Shown here: positions 29,107 to 37,536 of the stretch, piece after piece
Position numbering within the stretch: position 1 is the stretch's first letter
Layout of the letters: every line of letters starts with the position of its first letter
Source: DAOUAM01 sp034433305
GTDB taxonomy: Bacteria > Chloroflexota > Dehalococcoidia > Lucifugimonadales > DAOUAM01
DNA length: 54,037 nucleotides
Reading direction: 5' to 3'
Assembly: GCA_034433305.1 (NCBI GenBank)
Contig: DAOUAM010000001.1
Span: 1 to 54,037 of the forward strand
Translations under genes and position numbers: made by a program
The notes under the pieces: model-generated
What the model was told of the DNA's origin: nothing
The model's database searches: none
Seen by the model: the letters and a program-made list of their open reading frames with translations, nothing else

Positions 29107-29427
29107 TCATATTACGCGACGATGTGCACCAGAACTACATTGGTTCACCCCCACGTGCGTGGGGACAACCTCCAGCTTCCTGGACCAGTCAGCAGGGAAG
29201 GAGTCATTAGCGGTGAAATTCATCTGGGACGGCGGATTTCCCCGGCACCAGTACAGCAGCGCCAGCAAGAACCGGAGGACGGCCACGCGGTCCATCGGGT
29301 TGCTTGCCGCGATCTGTCGTATCCTGCCTGCCCGAGTAAAGACCTCTCTGATACCCATTCGTTGTACTGTCCCGTCATGGCCCAGGCAGGGTATCCAGGG
29401 TTCATCAAGGAGATTGAAAGCTGACAT
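29107..29427 (-). pseudogene. Truncated cas8e (cse1/casA) N-terminal fragment
   Basis: The ATG at 29427 has a perfect AGGAGG. About 86 residues follow the Cascade large-subunit pattern: MSAFNLLDEPWIPCLGHDGTVQRMGIREVFTRAGRIRQIAASNPMDRVAVLRFLLALLYWCRG. At 29169 the frame runs into a CRISPR repeat (reading VVPTHVGV) and stops at 29107. The full protein is about 500 residues, so over 80% is lost, and no other cas gene was found nearby. The junction with a repeat implies a deletion fusing casA to the array. Identification rests on the family N-terminus and on the I-E repeat type. Confidence 0.78.
29142..29169. CRISPR. Isolated third CRISPR repeat at the cas8e breakpoint
   Basis: GGTTCACCCCCACGTGCGTG plus GGGACAAC, identical over 28 nt to the repeat at 28548-28575 and in the same orientation, 566 bp away. 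It directly abuts the truncated cas8e frame. Confidence 0.85.
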
Positions 29428-29793
29428 CCGGGCCTCCTGTGGCCGTCTTTCCAGTCCATTCCGGTCTGAAATGATTGGCTCCGATGCTGCATCACAGTCC
29501 CGTGATTACTGATGGAGCAAACTGAGGAAAAGCAGTGAAAGTCCTTGATAAAATGTAGCCGTTTTGATGTGCCGAATTCTACAACATCAACTGTCAATAT
29601 CGCTAGCTCGCGCGTTCTGCATACGCCAGCCTTCCTCCCCCGGCAGCCATGCCAGGGAGGCCCCAGCATACCGGCTGTCCGTGAGCAGGTATGGGTAATG
29701 GCAATCGGTCGAGCAGCGCTTATGCCAGCGCCGGCGGAACTCGCCAGGCCGGTGGCGTATAATACTCACAAGACCCTGTGGAGGAGCGCGCCT
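29428..29793. other. Intergenic region with promoter of the S9 peptidase gene
   Basis: No gene seen; the cas3 gene that often lies upstream of cas8e is absent. A perfect TATAAT at 29758-29763 lies 31 nt before the peptidase ATG. No -35 element was recognised. Confidence 0.5.
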
Positions 29794-31791
29794 ATGTCCA
29801 AGCCCATTACTCCGGAGGCTGTTTATGAGCTAGCAGGCGTCGGGGAGCCTTCGGTGTCCCCTGATGGCTCACGCCTGGCCTTCGTCCGGTCGAAGGTGGA
29901 CCGGGAGGCCATGGAGACGCGGTCGCAGGTCATGGTGATGGCCCTGCCCGACGGCGAGGCCTTCGCCTTCACCCAGGGCAGGCGGGACACGACGCCCCGC
30001 TTCTCGCCCGATGGCAGGTGGCTGGCCTTCGTGCGCCCCGATGACAGGGGCCGCCGCCAGCTCTGGCTCATGCCCACCACAGGCGGCGAGGCGCGCCAGC
30101 TAACGTCGGTGCCTGGCGGCGTCCGGGAGCCGGCCTGGTCGCCCGACTCCCGCGCCCTGGCCTTCGTGTCCGACGTGGACCCCGACAGGCCGCCCGAGGG
30201 CCATGACCCCAGGAAGGACCCCAGGGTGCGCGTGGTGCGCCGCATCCGCTATCAGTCCGACACCATCGGCTGGCGCGGCGACGCCCACAGGCATATCTTC
30301 GTGGTGGACGTGGCTTCCGGCCAGTGCCGTCAGCTTACCGACGGCGACTGGGACGACGCCTCGCCGGCCTGGTCGCCTGAGGGCACCCGCATCGCCTTCG
30401 TCTCCGACCGGCGGGAGGACCGGGACTTTGTGCTGTACAACGAGGCCTACGTGGTGCCGGCCGACGGCGGCGAGGCCCGGTGCTGGTCCCAGGGGCTTTT
30501 CAGCGTCGCCGCGCCCACCTGGTCGCCCGACGGCGGCAGCCTGCTGGTGGTCGGCTCCGACGACCCGGAGATGGGCGCCGGCTGGCAGGGCAGCCTTTTC
30601 CTCCTGCGGCCCGGCCAGCCGCCCAGGCGCGTCACCGACGACTCGGTGAAGCCCGTGGCGGGCTACATGCCCGTTATCCCGCCGCCGCAGCTACGCTGGA
30701 CCTCCGACGGGCGTATCCTCTTCCTGGGCGACGCACGGGGCGAGACGCACCTCTACGAGCTTTCGCTCGCCGGCGGCAGGCCCAGGAAGGTCTGGGGCGG
30801 CGGCATGCAGCTTACCGATGCCGCCTTCGACGCCAGCGGCCAGCGGGCCGTGGTGCTGGCCGTTCCGCCCACCTCGGCCGGCGACCTGCACCTGGTGGAG
30901 ACACCCGCCGGCACCCACCGCCAGCTCACCGACTACAACCGGACCTACTTCCAGGAGCACCCGCCTGCCCGCTGGGAGAAGTCCATCATCTCCCGTGGCG
31001 GGATGCAGATAGAGTCGCGGCTGCTGTTGCCGCCCGACTTCGACCCGTCCAGGCGCTACCCGCTGGTGGTGGACATCCACGGCGGGCCGCACGGCGCCTT
31101 CTACGACGCCTTCAACCTGGTACAGCAGGTGCTGGCCACCAGCGGCTACCTGGTGCTGTGCGTGAACCCGCGTGGCTCCTCCACCTACGGCGCCCAGTTC
31201 GCCAAAGCCGTGCTGCGCGACTGGGGCGGCGAGGACTACCTGGATATCATGGCCGCTGTGGAGGCGGCCTGCGCCCGGCCCTACGTGGACTCGGCCCGCC
31301 TGGGCCTGCACGGCTACAGCTACGGCGGGTTCATGAGTAGCTGGACCGTCGGGCATACCAACCGCTTCGGCGCGGCGGTGGTGGGCGCGCCCTGCACCAA
31401 CCTGGCCAGCATGTACGGCACTTCCGACATCGGCGTCAGCTTTGGCGAGGTCCAGTGGGGCGGCACCTACAGGGACGCCTTCGACGAGCTTGTGAAGCAC
31501 TCGCCCATAACCTACGCGCCCAACGTCGAGACGCCGGTGCTCCTGCTCCACGGCGAGGCCGATGTGCGCTGCCCCATCGGCCAGAGCGAGGAGTACTTCG
31601 TGGCCCTCAAGCGCCTGGGCAAGACGGTGGAGTTCGTGCGCTTCCCCGACTGCTCCCACCTCTTCCTGCGCATGGGCCATCCCAGGATGCGGGAGGAGTA
31701 CCTGGCCCGCATGCTGGCGTGGTTCGACAGGTACATTGGCCCGGGCGTGGCAGCTCCCCGAGAGGCCCAGGCCGTGCCCGCCGACAACTGA
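29794..31791 (+). CDS. S9 family prolyl oligopeptidase / acylaminoacyl-peptidase
   Basis: 665-residue cytoplasmic serine peptidase. An N-terminal seven-bladed beta-propeller carries repeated WSPDG/SPDGRWLAF motifs (residues ~15-400). The C-terminal alpha/beta-hydrolase has the nucleophile in GYSYGGF (Ser509), Asp590 in GEADVRCP and His622 in DCSHLF. Oxyanion region VDIHGGPHGAF. Such enzymes trim short or N-acylated peptides. The ATG at 29794 follows GGAGGAG. No signal peptide. The first WSPD-type blades closely match acylaminoacyl-peptidase/DPP-like paralogues, so exact specificity is open. Confidence 0.92.
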   Translation: MSKPITPEAVYELAGVGEPSVSPDGSRLAFVRSKVDREAMETRSQVMVMALPDGEAFAFTQGRRDTTPRFSPDGRWLAFVRPDDRGRRQLWLMPTTGGEARQLTSVPGGVREPAWSPDSRALAFVSDVDPDRPPEGHDPRKDPRVRVVRRIRYQSDTIGWRGDAHRHIFVVDVASGQCRQLTDGDWDDASPAWSPEGTRIAFVSDRREDRDFVLYNEAYVVPADGGEARCWSQGLFSVAAPTWSPDGGSLLVVGSDDPEMGAGWQGSLFLLRPGQPPRRVTDDSVKPVAGYMPVIPPPQLRWTSDGRILFLGDARGETHLYELSLAGGRPRKVWGGGMQLTDAAFDASGQRAVVLAVPPTSAGDLHLVETPAGTHRQLTDYNRTYFQEHPPARWEKSIISRGGMQIESRLLLPPDFDPSRRYPLVVDIHGGPHGAFYDAFNLVQQVLATSGYLVLCVNPRGSSTYGAQFAKAVLRDWGGEDYLDIMAAVEAACARPYVDSARLGLHGYSYGGFMSSWTVGHTNRFGAAVVGAPCTNLASMYGTSDIGVSFGEVQWGGTYRDAFDELVKHSPITYAPNVETPVLLLHGEADVRCPIGQSEEYFVALKRLGKTVEFVRFPDCSHLFLRMGHPRMREEYLARMLAWFDRYIGPGVAAPREAQAVPADN

Positions 31792-31850
31792 GGCGATGGC
31801 CGACTGTCCGCGCACCGGAGAGGCCCATTGCCACTGACCGGGACAGGTAA

Positions 31851-33725
31851 ATGTCACTCATATCAGCATCTGGACTCAGCCTGTACTATGGCGACACCGA
31901 GGTCTTCTCCGGCGTGGACCTGGAGGTGGCTGGCCGCGCCCGCATCGGCATCGTGGGGCCTAACGGCGGCGGCAAAACCTCGCTGCTGCGGGTACTGGTG
32001 GGCGAGCTTTCGCCCACCAGCGGCATCGTGACGCGGGCCAGCGGCCTGCGCATGGGCTATGTGCCGCAGGTAGCCACCCTGTCCACCGGCGGCACCCTGA
32101 AGGACGAGGTCATGCTGGCCTTCCAGCGCATACTTCAGGTGGAGGGCGAGATCGCCGCCAGCGCCCTGGAGATCCAGTGGTCGCAGGACGCCCAGCGCCG
32201 CCAGGCGGAGCGACGCTACGCCTCGCTGCTCCAGGAGTTCGAGTCCCTGGGCGGCTACGACTACCAGAGCCGGATGGAGCGCGTGGTGGCGGGCGTCGGC
32301 CTGTCGCCCGAGGCGCTGGCGACGCCGGTGGCCTCGGCCAGCGGCGGCGAGCGCACCCGGGCGGCCCTGGCCCGGGCGCTGCTGTCTGACCCCGACCTGC
32401 TGGTGCTGGACGAGCCTACCAACTACCTGGACTTCCACGGCCTCACCTGGCTGGAGGAGTTCCTGGGGCGCTTTCCCCACGCCTTCATCGTCGTGTCCCA
32501 CGACAGGTACTTCCTCGACCGCGCGGTGGACCAGGTATGGGAGCTGGACCATGGGCGGCTCCAGGTGTTCCCCGGCAACTACACCAGGTACCGCGCCCTC
32601 AAGGTGGAGCAGGTGAAGCGCCAGCAGCGGGAGTACCAGCGGCAGCAGGAATTCATCGCCAGGGAGGAGGAGTTCATCCGGCGCTACCGGGCCGGCCAGC
32701 GCGCCAGGGAGGCCCGCGGCCGCGCCACCAGGCTGGACAGGCTGGAGCGCCTCGAAGCGCCTGAGCGGGACCAGACTGTGAGCTTTTCGGCCGGCGAGGT
32801 CAGCCGCACCGGCCAGGTCGTTCTCAGCACCCACGGCCTGCGGGTGGGCTTTGTGCATGGGGACAGGCGGACGGAGTTGCTGGCCGTGCCGGATGTGAAG
32901 CTGGAGCGCGGCTCCAGGACCGCCCTCATCGGCGACAACGGCATCGGCAAGACGACCCTGGTGGAGACGCTGCTGGGCCTGACGCCGCCTGTCTCCGGCG
33001 CGGTGCGCCTCGGCCAGAACGTCAGGACGGGCTACTACAGGCAGGGGCTGGACGACCTGCCAGCAGGCTCCACCGTCCTGGACGCCCTGCTGGAGGCCCG
33101 CAACATCCCGGTGTCTGAGGCGCGCTCCTACCTGGCGCGGTTCCTGTTCCGGGGGGACGACGTTTACAAGCTGGTCGGCTCCCTCAGCGGCGGCGAGCGC
33201 AGCCGGCTCGCCCTGGCCCGGCTGCTCATCACCGAGCCGAACTTCCTTGTCCTGGACGAGCCGACGACCCACCTGGACATCCCCAGCCGGGAGGCGCTGG
33301 AGCAGGTGCTGCTGTCCTTCGAGGGCACGCTGCTCTTCGTGTCCCACGACCGCCAGCTTATCTCCCTGCTGGCCCAGCAGCTATGGACCGCCGAAGGCGG
33401 GGCCGTGCGCGTGTTCCCGGGGCCTTTCGACCAGTGGGTGCGCACGAAACAGGAGCCGGCTCCCAGGGCCGCCAGCGCTCCCAGGGAGACGCCGCGCCGC
33501 TCGCCACAGGCGCAGAAGAAGCAGCAAGCCCAGACGGCCGAGGCGGGGCCGGAGCAGGTCATCCCGGCGCTGGAGGAGGTGCTGCGCGACCTGGAGCGCC
33601 AGCTTGAGGAGGCGAGCCAGCGGCAGGACATCGCCCAAATCGCCCGGCTGGGAGAGGAGTACGCCCGCACCCAGGCCCGCCTCCAGAAGGCCTGGGAGGA
33701 GTGGGCCAGCCAGGACCAGGCGTGA
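31851..33725 (+). CDS. ABC-F family ATPase (ribosome-associated)
   Basis: 624 residues with two ABC domains and no membrane segments. NBD1: GPNGGGKTSLLR, signature ASGGERTRAALARALL, LVLDEPTNYLDFHGLTWLE, SHDRYFLDR. Charged helical linker (EQVKRQQREYQRQQEFIAREEEFIRRYRAGQRAREARGRA), NBD2: GDNGIGKTTLVE, LSGGERSRLALARLL, LDEPTTHLDIPS, SHDRQLI. The C-terminus is a coiled coil (EVLRDLERQLEEASQRQDIAQIARLGEEYARTQARLQKAWEEW). ABC-F proteins act at the ribosomal E site, in translation control or antibiotic protection. The sequence gives no antibiotic class. It starts 59 nt after the peptidase gene, possibly in one transcript. Confidence 0.93.
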   Translation: MSLISASGLSLYYGDTEVFSGVDLEVAGRARIGIVGPNGGGKTSLLRVLVGELSPTSGIVTRASGLRMGYVPQVATLSTGGTLKDEVMLAFQRILQVEGEIAASALEIQWSQDAQRRQAERRYASLLQEFESLGGYDYQSRMERVVAGVGLSPEALATPVASASGGERTRAALARALLSDPDLLVLDEPTNYLDFHGLTWLEEFLGRFPHAFIVVSHDRYFLDRAVDQVWELDHGRLQVFPGNYTRYRALKVEQVKRQQREYQRQQEFIAREEEFIRRYRAGQRAREARGRATRLDRLERLEAPERDQTVSFSAGEVSRTGQVVLSTHGLRVGFVHGDRRTELLAVPDVKLERGSRTALIGDNGIGKTTLVETLLGLTPPVSGAVRLGQNVRTGYYRQGLDDLPAGSTVLDALLEARNIPVSEARSYLARFLFRGDDVYKLVGSLSGGERSRLALARLLITEPNFLVLDEPTTHLDIPSREALEQVLLSFEGTLLFVSHDRQLISLLAQQLWTAEGGAVRVFPGPFDQWVRTKQEPAPRAASAPRETPRRSPQAQKKQQAQTAEAGPEQVIPALEEVLRDLERQLEEASQRQDIAQIARLGEEYARTQARLQKAWEEWASQDQA

Positions 33726-33743
33726 GAAGGCCCGGGCCAGGCC

Positions 33744-34766
33744 TCACCACGAAGGGCTGACGTCCTGGCCCGGGCTGGTGGTCAGGCGCGACTGGTTGCG
33801 GCCGTCGGCGTCCATGACGATAATCTCCGGGTTGCCGTACAGGTGGGACACGAAGACTATCCTCTTGCCGTCAGGCGACCACTGGGGCTGCTCGTCGGCC
33901 ACGCCGTTGAAGGTCAGCCTCGCCTGGCCGTCGCCCTCGATGCCGGCGGTGTAAATCTCCGGGTTGCCGTCCCGCTCCGACACGAACAGCAGCCGCTTGC
34001 TGTCCGGCGACCAGGACATCTGGTACTCGGGGGCTTCCGTCTGGGTGAGACGCCTCAGCCCGCTGCCGTCGCTGGCACTCATCAGGTAAATCTCAGGGTT
34101 GCCATCGCGGTCGGACAGGAAGGCAATCCACCGGGAGTCAGGCGACCACCTGGGGCTGTAGTCCGGCCCGCTGCTGAGCTGCTTCTGGTTCACGCCGTCG
34201 GGGTTGCGAATGTAGATGCCCCGGGCGCCGCCGTCGCGCACGGAGAAGGCGACCCACTGGCCGTCCGGCGACCAGTCGCCAGGGTCGTCGGTGGAAAGCG
34301 TCGTAAGCAGTTGTGGCTGGGACTGCCGGAGGTCGGCCACGTAGATGAAAGGCCCGCCTTCCTGCTCGGCCACATAGGCAATGCGGTTGCTCCCAGGGGA
34401 CCAGCGCAGGCCGCGGTGCCGAGGACCTGATGCAGTCAGCCGCGTCCGCGACCTGCCCCCAAGCTCCATGACGTCTATGGCGTCGCCCTCGCCTACCTCC
34501 GTCAGAAAGGCCACCCGCTTCCTGTCAGGCGACACCACGGGTGACCAGTCGCGGAGGGGGCTGCTGGTGAGGTTCCGGATGTCCCCGCCGGTGGCCGTCA
34601 TTCTGTAGATTTCCAGGTTGCCGTCCCTGTCCGACGCAAAGACTATGGGCGGAGGCCCCGAGCGGCAGCCGGCCGCCACGGCCATGAGCAGACAGGCCAG
34701 GGCCAGCAGCAAAGCAGGCCGTCCCCGCAGTTGCGGAACGCCCATGTATGGTTGAAGTCCTGTCAT
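33744..34766 (-). CDS. TolB/PD40 beta-propeller lipoprotein
   Basis: 340 residues. A signal peptide with the lipobox VAAGC precedes seven or so repeats of the form IVFASDRDGNLEIYRMTATGG / WSPDGKRIVFVSHLYGNPEIIVMDADG. Each repeat carries the SPDGxRI(A/V)F motif of WD40-like PD40 propellers as in TolB. It is predicted to be lipid-anchored outside the cytoplasmic membrane. No Pal or TolA partner lies nearby, and a role in Tol-Pal is unlikely in a lineage lacking a classical outer membrane. An ATG at 34745 (MGVPQ) is an equally good start. The stop is 18 nt from that of the convergent ABC-F gene. Confidence 0.85.
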   Translation of the reverse strand: MTGLQPYMGVPQLRGRPALLLALACLLMAVAAGCRSGPPPIVFASDRDGNLEIYRMTATGGDIRNLTSSPLRDWSPVVSPDRKRVAFLTEVGEGDAIDVMELGGRSRTRLTASGPRHRGLRWSPGSNRIAYVAEQEGGPFIYVADLRQSQPQLLTTLSTDDPGDWSPDGQWVAFSVRDGGARGIYIRNPDGVNQKQLSSGPDYSPRWSPDSRWIAFLSDRDGNPEIYLMSASDGSGLRRLTQTEAPEYQMSWSPDSKRLLFVSERDGNPEIYTAGIEGDGQARLTFNGVADEQPQWSPDGKRIVFVSHLYGNPEIIVMDADGRNQSRLTTSPGQDVSPSW

Positions 34767-34796
34767 CGGCCCCTGCAGGATGGCGGCGTCACAGGC

Positions 34797-35570
34797 TCAG
34801 TCCTCCCAACGGGGAGGGCGCTTCTGGAGGAAGGCGTTTATGCCCTCCTGGGCGTCGTGGGCGAGCAGGTTTTCCACCATGACTCGCTGGGCAAGGCGAT
34901 AGGCTTCGGAGATGTCCAGCTCCATCTGTCGGTAGAAGGCCGACTTGCCGAGGGCCAGCACGTGGGCGCTGGCAGAGGCAATCTGCCGGGCCAGCGCGAG
35001 GGTCTGGGTTTCCAGCTCGCCAGGGGGCACCACCCTGTTGACCAGGCCACAGGCCAGCGCCTCCCGGGCCGGTATAGGGGTGCCCGTCAGTAGCATCTCC
35101 ATGGCCTTCTTGGCGGGCACTGCGCGGCCAAGGGCCACTCCAGGCGTGGTGCAGAACAGCCCGATCTTCACGCCCGGCGTGGCGAAGGCGGCGTCCTCGG
35201 AGGCAACGGCCAGGTCGCAGCTTGCCACAAGCTGGCAGCCGGCGGCAGTGGCCAGGCCCTGGACCTGGGCAATCACCGGCTGGGGCAGGCCGCGAATGGC
35301 CTCCATGACGTCGGTGCAGAGGGCGAAGACACGGGTGTAGCTCTCCTCGTCCCGGTCAATAAGCTCCCGCAGGTCGTGGCCCGAGCTGAAGACCGGCCCC
35401 ACGGCGCGGATGATTACCACTCGGACGCGCCTGTCCTGCCCGACGGCCTCCAGCCGCGCCTTGAGGGCCGACAGCATGGCCTCGGACAGAGCGTTGCGCC
35501 TTCCAGGGTTGTTGAGGGTGAGGATGGCGATGCCATCTGTCTCCTGGTAGAGGACTGGCTGTTCCTTCAT
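34797..35570 (-). CDS. Enoyl-CoA hydratase/isomerase family protein (ECHDC3-like)
   Basis: 257-residue crotonase-fold protein. CoA-binding and oxyanion-hole elements are present: LNNPGRRNALSEAMLSAL, GPVFSSGHDLREL, and GLATAAGCQLVASCDLAVASEDAAFATPGVKIGLFCTTPGVALGRAV. The catalytic Glu of true hydratases (in the usual PEI motif) is replaced by Gly in TPGVKIGL, so canonical water addition is doubtful; this is typical of the ECHDC3 branch. The start at 35570 is supported by GGAGG and gives a normal length. It is 30 nt upstream of the propeller gene. Confidence 0.85.
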   Translation of the reverse strand: MKEQPVLYQETDGIAILTLNNPGRRNALSEAMLSALKARLEAVGQDRRVRVVIIRAVGPVFSSGHDLRELIDRDEESYTRVFALCTDVMEAIRGLPQPVIAQVQGLATAAGCQLVASCDLAVASEDAAFATPGVKIGLFCTTPGVALGRAVPAKKAMEMLLTGTPIPAREALACGLVNRVVPPGELETQTLALARQIASASAHVLALGKSAFYRQMELDISEAYRLAQRVMVENLLAHDAQEGINAFLQKRPPRWED

Positions 35571-35687
35571 GGCAACCTCCGTCACGTTGCACCCTGGCAG
35601 CCGGCAGGGAAAGGCCGCAGGGGTCAGCCTGCCTTCTGGCCCCGCGAGGCATAGCCTGTGTTTGCCGCCGTGCCACCGCCGTTTCGT

Positions 35688-35754
35688 CATCCCGACAGTC
35701 AGATGGCTGGACGACTGGCTGGCCTGATAGGTCAGCCGTCTGGCTGTCGGGATG
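35688..35754. repeat. Large imperfect inverted repeat
   Basis: Arms of about 24 nt (CATCCCGACAGTCAGATGGC and GCCGTCTGGCTGTCGGGATG are the outer 20) are separated by an ~18-nt loop. Mismatches are mostly transitions that still pair as G-U. It lies between the crotonase and RraA genes, which are on the same strand, so it may be a terminator or a MITE-like element. Confidence 0.65.
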
Positions 35755-35775
35755 TCCAGCAGGCTAGCGGTGTGT

Positions 35776-35812
35776 CAATGTAGAGACGGGTCTCAGACTC
35801 GCTCCTACATTG
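35776..35812. repeat. Palindromic intergenic element
   Basis: CAATGTAG at 35776-35783 pairs exactly with CTACATTG at 35805-35812. The inner arms also pair if G-U is allowed (GGGTCT/AGACTC). It adjoins the larger inverted repeat at 35688-35754 and is downstream of the RraA gene. Confidence 0.55.
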
Positions 35813-35879
35813 CCAATGCACATCTCGCCTTGGACGGGAGAAGGCCGACGTGGGGCGGGACCGCTCCAGGCCACGCACC

Positions 35880-36596
35880 CTACCGCCTGACCTTGCGCGA
35901 CTCGCGGTAGCGTTTCACCGTCTCCTCGGTGATGGGATAGTACTTGCCGGGGGCGACCTTCTCCTTCTGGATGAGGCCCTTGATGTACTCCTCCACGGCC
36001 TCATGCTCCTCGACCCACTCCAGGACTTCCCTGGCGACGTGCTTCGGCACAACCACCACGCCATCGTCGTCGCCCACGATGAGGTCTCCGGGGCGGACGG
36101 CCACGCCACCGCACTGGATGGTGACGTTGGCCTCGTAGGGGTCAATCTCGCCGGCCCCACCCATGGGCGTGCGGTCGCCGGCGAAGACCTTCAGGCCGTA
36201 GCCGCGCACTATCTCCAGGTCGCGGATGCCGCCATCGGTCACCACGCCCTCGGCACCGTTCATCTGGAGCTGGAGCAGCTTCACGTCGCCGCCGATGGCC
36301 GCGTACCTCTTGCCCATGGCGTCGCACACCAGGACGTCGCCCGGGCCGCAGGCGCCCATGGCGTGATACTCCGGCGAGTCCTCGCCCTTGTGGACCTCCT
36401 TCATGATGTCCGGCCTCGGCGGGACGAAGCGCAGCGTCCGGGCACGGCCCACCAGCTTCTGCCCGGGCGTGAAGTTCTGCACGCCCCGCATAAAGCACGG
36501 CTCGTAGCCCAGCCTGCGCACGCCGCCGTACACCGTCGCTACCGTCACCTTCCTGTACCTTTCCAGGATGTCCTGGGAGATTTCCTGGTCAGCCAT
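35880..36596 (-). CDS. RraA-family protein (aldolase-like), copy 1
   Basis: 238 residues of the RraA/HMG-aldolase fold: VATVYGGVRRLGYEPCFMRGVQ, the GDVLVCDAMG strand, GGDVKLLQLQMNGAEGVVTDGGIRDLEIV with the metal/substrate Arg-Asp pair (GGIRD), and GVAVRPGDLIVGDDDGVVVVPKHVAREVLE. The fold includes 4-hydroxy-4-methyl-2-oxoglutarate aldolases and oxaloacetate decarboxylases as well as RNase E regulators. The intact GxxRD motif favours the enzyme branch. It is about 70% alike, by eye, to the next gene upstream, a tandem duplication with a 48-nt gap. Confidence 0.85.
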   Translation of the reverse strand: MADQEISQDILERYRKVTVATVYGGVRRLGYEPCFMRGVQNFTPGQKLVGRARTLRFVPPRPDIMKEVHKGEDSPEYHAMGACGPGDVLVCDAMGKRYAAIGGDVKLLQLQMNGAEGVVTDGGIRDLEIVRGYGLKVFAGDRTPMGGAGEIDPYEANVTIQCGGVAVRPGDLIVGDDDGVVVVPKHVAREVLEWVEEHEAVEEYIKGLIQKEKVAPGKYYPITEETVKRYRESRKVRR

Positions 36597-36644
36597 GAGT
36601 CCCTCCTTTGCACTTGTCCAGAGGCGCCGGGGCCTTCCGATGGC

Positions 36645-37349
36645 CTAGCGCCTGCGCTCCTCCTGCAGCCTCTTGAAGGTCTCAGCATTGTAGTACTTGC
36701 CAGGGGCGACCTTCTCTTTCTGGATGAGGCCTTTGATGTATTCCTCGTGCTGCTCGTGCTCCTCGGCCCACTCCAGGACTTCCCTGGCGACGTGCTTCGG
36801 GACAACCACCACGCCATCGTCGTCGCCCACAACCAGGTCACCGGGCCGGACGGCCACGCCGCCGCACTGGATGGTGACGTTGGCCTCGAAGGGCCAGACA
36901 TCTGGCACGCCGATGGCGCCGGTCCTGCCGCCGGCGAAGAGCTTCAGACCGTACTCCCTGACGGCGTCCAGGTCGCGGATGGCGCCGTCGGTAACAATGC
37001 CCTCTGCGCCCACCATCTGGAGCTGGAGTATCTTGACGTCGCCGCCGATGGAGGCGTGGGACTTGCCCAGGGCGTCGCACACCAGCACATCCCCTGGCCC
37101 GCAGGAGCCCATGGCGATGTACTCGGGCGAGGCCTCGCCGCGCTGCGTCTCCTTCTGGATGTCCAGGCGCGGCGGCACAAAGCGCAGCGTCCTGGCCCTG
37201 CCGGCCAGCCGCGCGCCCGGAGTGAAGGCCCGCACGCCGCGCATGAAGCACGGCTCGTAGCCAAGCTGCCTCACCCCACTGTACACCGTGGCCACCGACA
37301 CCTTCCTGTACCTGTCCAGTAGCTCCTGGGGCAACTCCTGTCCAGCCAT
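36645..37349 (-). CDS. RraA-family protein (aldolase-like), copy 2
   Basis: 234-residue paralogue of the adjacent gene, with VATVYSGVRQLGYEPCFMRGV, GDVLVCDALG, GGDVKILQLQMVGAEGIVTDGAIRDLDAV and an almost identical VAVRPGDLVVGDDDGVVVVPKHVAREVLEW block. It differs mainly around residues 145-160 (RTGAIGVPDVWPFEAN versus RTPMGGAGEIDPYEAN) and at the C-terminus. This suggests different substrates or a hetero-oligomer. It is first in the two-gene operon, whose ATG follows GGAGGG. Confidence 0.85.
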   Translation of the reverse strand: MAGQELPQELLDRYRKVSVATVYSGVRQLGYEPCFMRGVRAFTPGARLAGRARTLRFVPPRLDIQKETQRGEASPEYIAMGSCGPGDVLVCDALGKSHASIGGDVKILQLQMVGAEGIVTDGAIRDLDAVREYGLKLFAGGRTGAIGVPDVWPFEANVTIQCGGVAVRPGDLVVGDDDGVVVVPKHVAREVLEWAEEHEQHEEYIKGLIQKEKVAPGKYYNAETFKRLQEERRR

Positions 37350-37447
37350 GGGTCCCTCCTTCTGGCGCCAGGCGGCGGCACCGGGTCACGCAGAATTGTA
37401 CCACAGCGGGGCGCCGCTGGCCCGCGCCTGCCGTTGCTGTCAGGGCG

Positions 37448-37456
37448 TGGTATACT
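37448..37456 (+). promoter_or_regulatory. Extended -10 promoter of the DUF502 gene
   Basis: TGGTATACT, matching TGnTATACT as upstream of thrB; no clear -35. It lies 80 nt before the chosen ATG and about 100 nt from the divergent RraA start. Confidence 0.45.
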
Positions 37457-37536
37457 CCATGAGGTATTTCCAGGTGCAAGGGGGGAGGTGGCGCTGGGAG
37501 GAAGGACGCCAGGGGAGCAAAGGAGAGCCAGGACCA

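Noticed and set aside
33744..34766. TolB of a Tol-Pal system
   Set aside because: No pal, tolA, tolQ or tolR nearby, and the gene has a lipoprotein signal rather than the usual periplasmic TolB signal; only the propeller fold is shared.
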